8,308 bases of DNA from Candidatus Methanosuratincola petrocarbonis (ex Vanwonterghem et al. 2016) (GTDB lineage: Archaea; Thermoproteota; Methanomethylicia; Methanomethylicales; Methanomethylicaceae): the NCBI GenBank assembly GCA_001717015.1, contig MAGV01000074.1, positions 10,095-18,402 of the forward strand. Reading direction: 5' to 3'. A program made the position numbers and the translations under genes. The notes below the pieces were generated by a model. The model was not told where the DNA came from. It worked only from the letters and a program-made list of their open reading frames with translations, and did no database searches. The first letter of the stretch is position 1, and each line of letters opens with the position of its first letter. Below, piece after piece: positions 1 through 5,758 of the stretch.

Positions 1-14
1 ATATGATATTCTAC

Positions 15-20
15 AGAGGA
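15..20 (+). promoter_or_regulatory. Ribosome binding site of the CBS-domain regulator
   Basis: AGAGGA lies 6 nt before the ATG at 27. The same frame has earlier ATGs at 3 and 21, but the one at 21 abuts this motif with no spacer and the one at 3 has no visible upstream context in the window. The spacing therefore favours 27 as the start. Confidence 0.65.
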
Positions 21-26
21 ATGCTG

Positions 27-947
27 ATGTCTCTTTCAGCACCGCAAAAGGAAATTGTAGTTGCACTTCTCGAGCTGTATGACAAGAAGCGATCCCTCGT
101 GAAGAGCAAGGAGATCGCAGCGAGAACAGGCAGGGACGAAGGTACCGTAAGGAACATCATGCCAGTCCTCAGGGCGATAGGGCTTGTCGAGGCCATTCCC
201 GGTCCAAAGGGGGGTTACCTACCCACAAGCAAGGCATATGAGAGCTTCAATGTCCCTAGGGGACCAAGGTCGCTCTCCGTTCCGATTTACACAAAGAAAG
301 GGGAGAAGACCGAAGTCACTGTTACCGACATCCTCTTCAAGAGTGTCTTCAGTCCCGACTTCTGCCAAGCCATACTGAAGGTGATAGGAAATCTCTCAAG
401 GTTCAATATAGGCGAAGAGATCGTGATCGGTCCAACGCCCTCAGGAAGGATGGTGATTGAGGGAAAGATCGCAGGCAGGGACGACCTCCACGGCGAGATC
501 CTTCTGGACGTGATAACCTTGATCAGCATCCCCCGCGTCACTGTCAGCGAGGTGATGTCGAAGAGGATAGTCTCCGTGCCCGCGGATGCCCCCATCAGGA
601 CAGCCGCTGAGACGCTCTACAAAGAGATGATAAGGGCAGCCCCCATAGTTGAGAATGGCAAACTCGTGGGGATGATCACTAGTTCCGACATCTCGAGGTG
701 CGTAACCGAGGGCAAAATGCACCTGACGATCCGAGAGGCAGCCACCCGGAAACCAGTACTCATAGGCATGGAGGAGGACATGCTCCAGGCAATGGAGAAG
801 ATGCAGCGGTCCAGCATCGGCAGGCTTGTCGTTGTCGATGCAGAGGAGAGGCCCGTCGGGATAATCACCAGGACTGACATCCTGCTCAGGATCCTAAAAC
901 CCTTTGAGATGATAGATGTAAGGAAACCAGAAAACCGAACACTCTAG
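27..947 (+). CDS. Winged-helix transcriptional regulator with paired CBS domains (COG2524 type)
   Basis: A 306-residue predicted cytoplasmic regulator. Residues about 5-72 form a winged helix: a helix-turn-helix around EIAARTGRDEGTVRNIM (29-45), then a wing ending GPKGGYLPT. A middle domain of about 85-165 has no motif I can name. Residues about 172-226 (VSEVMSKRIVSVPADAPI... GMITSSDIS) and 236-291 (REAATRKPVLI... GIITRTDIL) are two CBS motifs, which together usually form one Bateman module binding an adenine nucleotide or similar ligand. This order, DNA-binding domain then CBS pair, is the archaeal COG2524 architecture. The likely role is ligand-responsive transcription control; neither target nor ligand can be read from the sequence. 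The gene converges on thrC with 8 bp between the stops, so any link to threonine synthesis is only positional. In-frame ATGs at 3 and 21 are alternative starts. The promoter lies outside the window. Confidence 0.85.
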   Translation: MSLSAPQKEIVVALLELYDKKRSLVKSKEIAARTGRDEGTVRNIMPVLRAIGLVEAIPGPKGGYLPTSKAYESFNVPRGPRSLSVPIYTKKGEKTEVTVTDILFKSVFSPDFCQAILKVIGNLSRFNIGEEIVIGPTPSGRMVIEGKIAGRDDLHGEILLDVITLISIPRVTVSEVMSKRIVSVPADAPIRTAAETLYKEMIRAAPIVENGKLVGMITSSDISRCVTEGKMHLTIREAATRKPVLIGMEEDMLQAMEKMQRSSIGRLVVVDAEERPVGIITRTDILLRILKPFEMIDVRKPENRTL

Positions 948-955
948 TTCAATCC

Positions 956-2191
956 TTAGGCTGGGAGCTGTGGTGCCTTCTCAGGCCTGATCATTTCTGA
1001 AACAGCCTTGAGGTCAGGCGGTATCTCGATCGGCTTGCCGCAGACGCTGATTACCTCCTCAGGATCCTTGAGCAGGTGCCCTGTGCAGACACACACGATC
1101 TCACTGTCCTTGGGTATCGATCCGGACAGAACCGCCTTCCTGACCCCTGCAACGGAGGCGGCGCTCGCAGGCTCGACCCCGATGCCCTCTAGGCAGGCTA
1201 TCATCTTCTGGGTCTCGATGATTTCATCATCCGTTACAGAGTCGTAGAGTCCGCTTGAGCTCCTGATGGCATTCACAGCCTTCGGCCAGTTCACCGGATT
1301 CCCTATCCTAATTGCAGTGGCGACCGTTTCTGGTGCCTTCACTGGGCTGAGCCTCTCGAGGTTCTTCCTGAGCATCTCCACAACTGGGGCTGCGCCCGCA
1401 GCCTGAACCCCGAACATCCTCGGCTTCTCCCTGATCAGCCCCGCGCCTTCCAGCTCGACAAACCCTTTCCATATCGCCGAGATGTTCCCGCAGTTACCCA
1501 TAGGGACCGCTACGACCTCAGGGACGTGGCCAAGCTGATCGACGAGCTCGAATGCGAGAGTCTTCTGTCCCTCTAGCCTCCATGGGTTTATGCTGTTGAG
1601 GAGGTATATTCCCATGCTTCTTGAGATATCCATGACCAGCTTGAGTGCCTGATCAAAGTTCCCCTTGACTGAGATCACCTTCGCCCCATGCATTAGCGCC
1701 TGTGCAAGCTTACCCATCGCCACCTTGCCGGAGGGCAATATCACATAGCAGGTGAGTCCAGATCTGGCGGCATAAGCTGCCAGCGAAGCTGAAGTGTTGC
1801 CCGTCGACGCGCACGCCACGGCCTTTGATCCTAAGCTCTTTGCCTTTGTGACGCCGACGGTCATCCCCCTGTCCTTGAAGCTCCCGGTGGGATTCCTCCC
1901 CTCGTACTTTATGAAAAGGCTCCTGACGCCCGCCCACTTCGCGAGCCTGTCGCACCTGTAAAGGGGAGTTCCCCCCTCGTCCAGCGTTACTATCTCAGCC
2001 CCTTCCTCTATGGGGATGAGCTCCCTGTAGCGCCATACCCCGAATGCCCTCTTAGAGAAGTCGTCAAACGTAGCCTTTGGGGCATCCATGCACACCTCGA
2101 GCAGCCCCCCGCATTCGTTGCAACTGTATATCACCTCGTCATGACCGAATTCCGCGTTGCAGTCTATGCACCTGAGCCTAACATCAGACAA
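956..2191 (-). CDS. thrC: Threonine synthase
   Basis: A PLP enzyme that converts O-phosphohomoserine to L-threonine and phosphate, the last step of threonine synthesis. It is 411 residues from the preferred TTG start, normal for the archaeal/bacterial form. The N-terminus carries a zinc-ribbon-like pair of CXXC motifs (Cys8/Cys11 and Cys24/Cys27). The PLP-binding lysine is Lys106 in NPTGSFKDRGM (100-110), and the phosphate/PLP loop is ASTGNTSAS (about 128-136). A GGGTP-type phosphate-binding element appears as DEGGTPLY near residue 71. It follows thrB on the same strand and overlaps it: the thrB TGA lies inside the thrC start region (8-bp overlap from TTG, 17 bp from the alternative GTG at 2200). 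I prefer the TTG because GAGGGTG sits 6 nt before it, while the GTG has a purine run directly against it with no spacer. No in-frame ATG precedes the zinc ribbon. Fold type II relatives such as cysteate synthase are a minor alternative; thrB next door makes thrC very likely. Confidence 0.95.
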   Translation of the reverse strand: MSDVRLRCIDCNAEFGHDEVIYSCNECGGLLEVCMDAPKATFDDFSKRAFGVWRYRELIPIEEGAEIVTLDEGGTPLYRCDRLAKWAGVRSLFIKYEGRNPTGSFKDRGMTVGVTKAKSLGSKAVACASTGNTSASLAAYAARSGLTCYVILPSGKVAMGKLAQALMHGAKVISVKGNFDQALKLVMDISRSMGIYLLNSINPWRLEGQKTLAFELVDQLGHVPEVVAVPMGNCGNISAIWKGFVELEGAGLIREKPRMFGVQAAGAAPVVEMLRKNLERLSPVKAPETVATAIRIGNPVNWPKAVNAIRSSSGLYDSVTDDEIIETQKMIACLEGIGVEPASAASVAGVRKAVLSGSIPKDSEIVCVCTGHLLKDPEEVISVCGKPIEIPPDLKAVSEMIRPEKAPQLPA

Positions 2192-3122
2192 CCTTTGCAC
2201 CCTCTTCGCTTATCTTGTGGAGCGAGAATTTTGACCTTACGCCTGCAGCGCTGAACTGATCCACCATCCTCTCACCGACCTGCGTTCCCATGCCCTGTGG
2301 CACCAGTGCGAAGACCGAAGGGCCTGCACCGCTTATGCTGCAGCCATGTGCGCCCGCCTCCAAGGCCGCTTTCTTAACCTCCAAGAAGCCAGGGATGAGC
2401 TTAGCCCTTGCGGGCTCGACTATCCTGTCGCCTGAGATCCCCTCACCTGCCATTTTCGGGTCATTCCTCATGATTCCCATCAAAAGTAGGGCAAAGGAGC
2501 CCATCTGCGAAACAACCGTCCGCAGCATAACCGACGCTGGGAGGACTTCCCTGGCTAGCCTCGTCTTGTCCTGGGCGAGCTCCACCTCCGGTGCCACCTC
2601 CACAACCTCCACGCCCACTAGCGGACGGAGCTTCATAACCTTGATGGGATCGTAGCGGAGGATCGCAATGATCCCCCCGAGAAGGGACGGTGCCACATTG
2701 TCCGCGTGCGCCGAACCGCACGCCGCCCTCTCCCCCTCCATCGCGCATTCGAGAACTTCAATCTCGCTCAGGGTGCCGCCTAGAAGGAAATTCGCGGCGA
2801 AAGCGCCAGCAGCCGAGGAGGCTCCCGAGCTGCCCATTCCCATTCTGGGAGGGACCCCCTTCTTGAGGAGCATCTTGAGTCCATAACCGGTCACACCCGC
2901 CCTTCTCAGGACCGCCCTTGCCGCCACCATGGAAGAGTTCTGGTCCGGTTCTGCTGATATAGTGTCCCCGCCTATCCCCTCGACCTCTATCTCGTCACTG
3001 GCAGACTTTATCAGGCTGGCCCGAAGAAAATCCCTCGGGCTGTCCAATGCCATCCCCATGAGATCGTAACCAGGCCCAAGATTTGCTATTGTGGCGGGGG
3101 CAGATACCTCGACGGTTCTCAC
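2184..3122 (-). CDS. thrB: Homoserine kinase (GHMP family)
   Basis: Cytoplasmic kinase that phosphorylates L-homoserine with ATP to O-phosphohomoserine, the substrate of the enzyme encoded just downstream. It is 312 residues, the usual ThrB length. The N-terminal strand VEVSAPATIANLGPGYD (4-20) is the family opening. The GHMP ATP-binding loop is PPRMGMGSSGASSAAG (91-106). CGSAHADNVAPSLLGG (135-150) is the conserved substrate-side motif. The GHMP C-terminal glycine-rich motif is GAHGCSISGAGPSV (257-270). The start is GTG, preceded by GGAGGT (3131-3136) with an 8-nt spacer; the next in-frame ATG is inside the conserved N-terminus, so the GTG is secure. It is the first gene of a thrB-thrC operon with overlapping ends. 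The promoter must lie in 3123-3304, shared with the divergent ferredoxin gene. No convincing TATA box for thrB is visible there. Confidence 0.95.
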   Translation of the reverse strand: MRTVEVSAPATIANLGPGYDLMGMALDSPRDFLRASLIKSASDEIEVEGIGGDTISAEPDQNSSMVAARAVLRRAGVTGYGLKMLLKKGVPPRMGMGSSGASSAAGAFAANFLLGGTLSEIEVLECAMEGERAACGSAHADNVAPSLLGGIIAILRYDPIKVMKLRPLVGVEVVEVAPEVELAQDKTRLAREVLPASVMLRTVVSQMGSFALLLMGIMRNDPKMAGEGISGDRIVEPARAKLIPGFLEVKKAALEAGAHGCSISGAGPSVFALVPQGMGTQVGERMVDQFSAAGVRSKFSLHKISEEGAKVV

Positions 3123-3130
3123 AAGCCAAA

Positions 3131-3136
3131 ACCTCC
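3131..3136 (-). promoter_or_regulatory. Ribosome binding site of thrB
   Basis: On the minus strand this reads GGAGGT, 8 nt before the GTG start of thrB, within a longer purine run GGAGAGGAGG. It fixes the non-ATG start. Confidence 0.7.
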
Positions 3137-3236
3137 TCTCCAGATTAGATTTTCCAGGTAATTAAGGATTAGCCATTCCTATCCTAGGCAAATCGATTGT
3201 TTTTTGACAGCATTAGGATCATGGAGTAAGGATTCC

Positions 3237-3251
3237 TTAAATTATTTTTAT
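3237..3251 (+). promoter_or_regulatory. Probable TATA box of the Rieske ferredoxin gene
   Basis: The run TTAAATTATTTTTAT is the most A/T-rich stretch in the divergent intergenic region. A transcript start about 25 nt downstream (about 3267-3275) would leave a 5' leader of roughly 30-40 nt containing the AGGTGA ribosome binding site. A weaker alternative, CGAAAATCATATTA at 3258-3271, resembles a BRE plus TATA element and would give an almost leaderless transcript at the GTG of 3296. Confidence 0.4.
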
Positions 3252-3282
3252 CATTCACGAAAATCATATTAGGACCTGCTAA

Positions 3283-3294
3283 TGATAATTATCA
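3283..3294. promoter_or_regulatory. Perfect 12-bp palindrome, candidate operator
   Basis: TGATAATTATCA reads the same on both strands and ends directly before the ferredoxin ribosome binding site. The half-site TTATCA recurs at 3248-3253, overlapping the edge of the TATA-like box, and TTATCATT (3248-3255) pairs as an inverted repeat with AATGATAA (3281-3288). The half-site resembles those of Fur-type metal regulators, but the 12-bp spacing does not equal the classical Fur box. It is an inference from symmetry and position. Confidence 0.35.
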
Positions 3295-3304
3295 GGTGAA
3301 ATTT

Positions 3305-3634
3305 TTGCCAGAAGTAAAGGTCGCAAAGGTCTCTGAAATCCCTCCAGGAACGAAAAAGAGCATCAAAGCTTCCAAGACCAGGGTGCTGGTATCGAATGTT
3401 GATGGTAAGTTTTACGCGACGCAATCTGTCTGCAGCCACCTGAATAACCCGCTCTTCACTGGGCGGCTCCAGGGGAATACGATCTGGTGCGACATGCATT
3501 GGGCCGCCTTCAACGTGACTACGGGCGAAGTTGTGAAGCTCCCGGACGGATACTCCTTGGATAAGATACCGCCACTGAAGACCTACCCTGTGCGTGTCGA
3601 GGGCGACGACATAATAGTTGAAGTACCTGAGTGA
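3305..3634 (+). CDS. Rieske [2Fe-2S] ferredoxin
   Basis: A small soluble electron carrier of 109 residues made of a single Rieske domain, with no signal peptide or membrane segment. Cluster ligands are visible as CSH (Cys43, His45) and CDMH (Cys62, His65), with 16 residues between His45 and Cys62, a normal CXH-X(15-17)-CXXH spacing. The start VKVAKVSEIPPG and the end YPVRVEGDDIIVEVPE match the oxygenase-type Rieske ferredoxins. The residue after the second ligand histidine is Trp instead of the usual Gly, which is mildly unusual. I choose the TTG at 3305 because AGGTGA (3294-3299) lies 5 nt upstream. The GTG at 3296, three codons earlier, lacks an SD, and no in-frame ATG exists before the second ligand motif. 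No oxygenase or reductase partner is in the window, so the redox partner is unknown. T-tracts follow the stop, suggesting a single-gene transcript. Confidence 0.88.
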   Translation: MPEVKVAKVSEIPPGTKKSIKASKTRVLVSNVDGKFYATQSVCSHLNNPLFTGRLQGNTIWCDMHWAAFNVTTGEVVKLPDGYSLDKIPPLKTYPVRVEGDDIIVEVPE

Positions 3635-3637
3635 GTA

Positions 3638-3653
3638 TTTTTCCAACTTTTTT
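3638..3653 (+). terminator. T-tract terminator after the Rieske ferredoxin gene
   Basis: Runs of five T (3638-3642) and six T (3648-3653) begin 3 nt after the ferredoxin stop. Archaeal RNA polymerase commonly terminates at such non-template-strand T-tracts without a hairpin. Confidence 0.5.
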
Positions 3654-3664
3654 ACCAACGTAGC

Positions 3665-3704
3665 GCAGAGCCCGTGCCCCCCACTGAAGGGATGGGGGAT
3701 GTAA
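3665..3704. repeat. C-rich/G-rich hairpin, possible IS200/IS605-type end remnant
   Basis: A hairpin with stem CCCCCA (3678-3683) against TGGGGG (3693-3698) and a 9-nt loop CTGAAGGGA. It is flanked by AGAGCCCGTG on the left and ATGTAAGC on the right. From memory, the layout (AGCCCGTGCCCC, a TTCAG/CTGAA loop, then GGGGATGT) resembles the subterminal hairpins and omega-RNA scaffolds at the ends of archaeal IS200/IS605 elements. No tnpA or tnpB fragment is next to it. It could equally be a small structured RNA or a chance hairpin. Confidence 0.3.
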
Positions 3705-3738
3705 GCGCGCATTCTCGTCAATTTGGCTGAGCCAATGC

Positions 3739-3750
3739 ATAAATTTAAAT
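3739..3750 (+). promoter_or_regulatory. TATA box of the deoxyhypusine-synthase-family gene
   Basis: ATAAATTTAAAT lies where a start site about 26 nt downstream would be near 3771, giving a leader of about 15 nt before the TTG at 3786 and placing the AAGGTG ribosome binding site just inside the transcript. If correct, the earlier in-frame TTG (3723) and ATG (3735) are not transcribed. Confidence 0.5.
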
Positions 3751-3773
3751 CCCAGCCTTCTTCGTTTTTATCG

Positions 3774-3779
3774 AAGGTG
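3774..3779 (+). promoter_or_regulatory. Ribosome binding site deciding the start of the DHS-family gene
   Basis: AAGGTG lies 6 nt before the TTG at 3786. Neither of the upstream in-frame starts (TTG 3723, ATG 3735) has a recognisable SD. Confidence 0.5.
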
Positions 3780-3785
3780 CCTTGG

Positions 3786-4880
3786 TTGGGGACAAATCTC
3801 AAGTTCTTTAGCAAGAAGCAGGAAGAGATCCGTCTGACTCCTGAGGTCGTTGCCGAAAGGGAAGCACTGCTCAGCCAGCCCGTAGAGCCAGTGGACTTGG
3901 ATAAGGCGGTCACTATAAAGGATCTCGTCGAGTCATGGAAGGGGTGCGGGATCCAGTCTAGGAGTCTTGCCGAGTGCGCCATGGTATACGAGAACATGCT
4001 GACGGATCCGGACCGCCCGACCGTGATGATAGGGCTATCTGGGGCACTCATAGCCGGCGGTCTCCGCAAAGTCCTCAGCGCTATGATTAAGAAGGGCATA
4101 GTCGATGTGATTGTCTCCACGGGAGCCATCCTTTACCAGGACTACTACACCGCAATGGGATACAGGCATTACAAGGGCACACCAAATGCTGACGATTCCA
4201 TTCTGCACGATCTGTACATCGACCGGATATACGACGCCTATGTCGATGAGATAGGTTTCGTCAAATGCGACGATGCCATATCCGAGTTCTGCACAACACT
4301 CGAGCCAAGGCGCTACTCGACTAGGGAGTTCCTTTACGCCTTGGGCTCCACAATAAGGGATGAGGACTCTATACTTTACAATGCCTACAAGTACGGCCTC
4401 CCGGTCTTCTGCCCCGCGATAGCAGACAGCTCGATAGGCATAGGCCTGGCTGGCTACTACAGGTGGGCTAAGGAAAACGGCGTCGCGACGTTCGTTTTAG
4501 ACGTCATGCAGGACAACTTTGAGATAGCCCAGATCGTGCTCAAGTCAAAGAAGACTGGCTCCATATACATAGGGGGCGGCGTCCCGAAGAACTACATCAA
4601 TGACGCCGCTGTTATGCTTGACTACACCCGCGGGCACTCTTACGCATTCCAGATCACAGCCGATGCCCCCCACTGGGGCGGACTCACTGGCAGTACCCTC
4701 GACGAGGCGAAGTCCTGGGGCAAGGTGTCAGCCAAGGCAACGCGTGCCACAGTTTACACAGAGTCCACAATCGGTCTTCCCCTAATAGTAGGGTACATAC
4801 TCCAGAAAGGCGTCCACTCTGGGAGGAAACGGCTAAAATTCAACTGGAAAGAGAATGGTCTGGATATCGACCAATATTAG
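3786..4880 (+). CDS. Deoxyhypusine synthase family protein (DHS-like branch)
   Basis: An NAD-dependent spermidine-cleaving enzyme family. True DHS moves the aminobutyl group of spermidine onto a lysine of the translation factor aIF5A. It is 364 residues from the TTG at 3786, or 385 from a TTG at 3723; ATG 3735 is the third option. The TATA box and SD favour 3786. Visible motifs: GLSGALIAGGLRKVL (83-97), VDVIVSTGAILYQDYYTAMG (106-125), GTPNADD (131-137), IGGGVPKN (262-269) and the catalytic-lysine motif DEAKSWGK (306-313; Lys313 equals human Lys329). The STGA...YHYKGTPN style and HWGGLTGST before the lysine look like the DHS-like/bacterial branch rather than classic archaeal DHS. Asn269 also stands where classic enzymes have a His that contacts spermidine. 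It may therefore be a DHS-like enzyme of polyamine metabolism, such as homospermidine synthase. Family assignment is firm; the exact reaction is not. Confidence 0.85.
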   Translation: MGTNLKFFSKKQEEIRLTPEVVAEREALLSQPVEPVDLDKAVTIKDLVESWKGCGIQSRSLAECAMVYENMLTDPDRPTVMIGLSGALIAGGLRKVLSAMIKKGIVDVIVSTGAILYQDYYTAMGYRHYKGTPNADDSILHDLYIDRIYDAYVDEIGFVKCDDAISEFCTTLEPRRYSTREFLYALGSTIRDEDSILYNAYKYGLPVFCPAIADSSIGIGLAGYYRWAKENGVATFVLDVMQDNFEIAQIVLKSKKTGSIYIGGGVPKNYINDAAVMLDYTRGHSYAFQITADAPHWGGLTGSTLDEAKSWGKVSAKATRATVYTESTIGLPLIVGYILQKGVHSGRKRLKFNWKENGLDIDQY

Positions 4881-4936
4881 ATTGTATTACATTTCCCGAC
4901 TCGCCCGACCCTCAACCACTTCCAGAACCCTTGGAT

Positions 4937-5758
4937 TCAGACACTTCCGCTTTCGAGGTAGTCCATGCTGCCGGGTCTGTAGCCCTCCAAGTCAAGGCTT
5001 ACGCCCCTGAAGCCTATTTTCTTGAACTCCTCCACGATCTCCTCTCTCAGATCCCGATCGACCGCCCTGCCTATCTCCGCAGGATCGACCTCGATCTTGG
5101 CTACAAGATCAATTACCCTGACCCTTGCTGTTCTGAAGCCCCTGCTCCTGAGGAACTGTTCGCCCCTCTCGACCATATTCCCTTCTTCCCTTGTAAAGCG
5201 GTGCCCGAACGGAAACCTCGTTGCAAGGCATGAATTGGAAACTTTTTCCACACTCAGTCCAATCATTGCCGAGATTTCGTAAGACTCCTTTTTGCTGATC
5301 CCGACCTCAGCGAGTGGGCTCCTTATGCCCAATTCTCTGAGCGCCTTGATCCCAGGACGGGCCGCCCTGAGGTCGTCAGAGTTCGTGCCGTCGACGACCA
5401 GCCCCACCCCGCACCTCTCCGCTGCGTCCCTTATTTCCTTCATCATCGCGTACTTGCACAGGTAGCATCTGTCCTGCGGGTTCCTCAAGACTTTATCAGG
5501 CAGTCTCAGCTCTATTATCTCGTGCCTTATGCCCACCTCCCCTGCGCTCTTCTTCGCCCTCTCGATATCCCAATCGCCCACGAACTCGGTCATCAAAGTT
5601 ATTGCGATCGCCCTGTTGCCAAGAGTCCTTGCCGCTACAGCAGCTACCAGGGTGCTGTCCACACCGCCTGAGAAAGCAACCGCTGCGCCGTCCTTGTCGG
5701 AGAACCAGCGCTCAAGCCCCTTCAGCTTGCCGTCCAGAAAGTCGTATCTGCAGCTCAA
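4937..5758 (-). CDS. larE: LarE-like ATP-dependent sulfur transferase (PP-loop)
   Basis: A 273-residue enzyme of the N-type ATP pyrophosphatase family. LarE adenylates the carboxylates of the pyridinium precursor of the nickel-pincer cofactor and inserts sulfur. The PP-loop is SGGVDS (30-35). Next come RCYLCK (97-102), the nucleotide-site motif DGTNSDD (123-129), RSPLAEVGISKKE (146-158) and NSCLATRFPFG (175-185). Cys177 matches the sacrificial cysteine region of Lactiplantibacillus LarE (Cys176), and RVR (212-214) is the conserved phosphate-side motif. Cys98, Cys101 and Cys177 also form a three-cysteine set that could hold an Fe-S cluster, as proposed for some archaeal LarE proteins. The TTG start overlaps the upstream trm5 stop by 4 bp. 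AGGTGATCC lies just before it (AGGTGA, 7-nt spacer), so translation is coupled. No larA, larB or larC is present. Related PP-loop tRNA thiolases are the alternative; the CLATR motif favours LarE. Confidence 0.85.
   Translation of the reverse strand: MSCRYDFLDGKLKGLERWFSDKDGAAVAFSGGVDSTLVAAVAARTLGNRAIAITLMTEFVGDWDIERAKKSAGEVGIRHEIIELRLPDKVLRNPQDRCYLCKYAMMKEIRDAAERCGVGLVVDGTNSDDLRAARPGIKALRELGIRSPLAEVGISKKESYEISAMIGLSVEKVSNSCLATRFPFGHRFTREEGNMVERGEQFLRSRGFRTARVRVIDLVAKIEVDPAEIGRAVDRDLREEIVEEFKKIGFRGVSLDLEGYRPGSMDYLESGSV

Noticed and set aside
3269..4129. A 286-codon open frame on the minus strand across the Rieske and DHS-family genes
   Set aside because: It runs antisense to two genes with clear family motifs, contains no recognisable domain and is rich in Ser/Arg typical of shadow frames.
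4881..4936. A possible terminator between the convergent DHS-family and larE genes
   Set aside because: The 56 bp contain no T-tract longer than three on the plus strand and no convincing hairpin.
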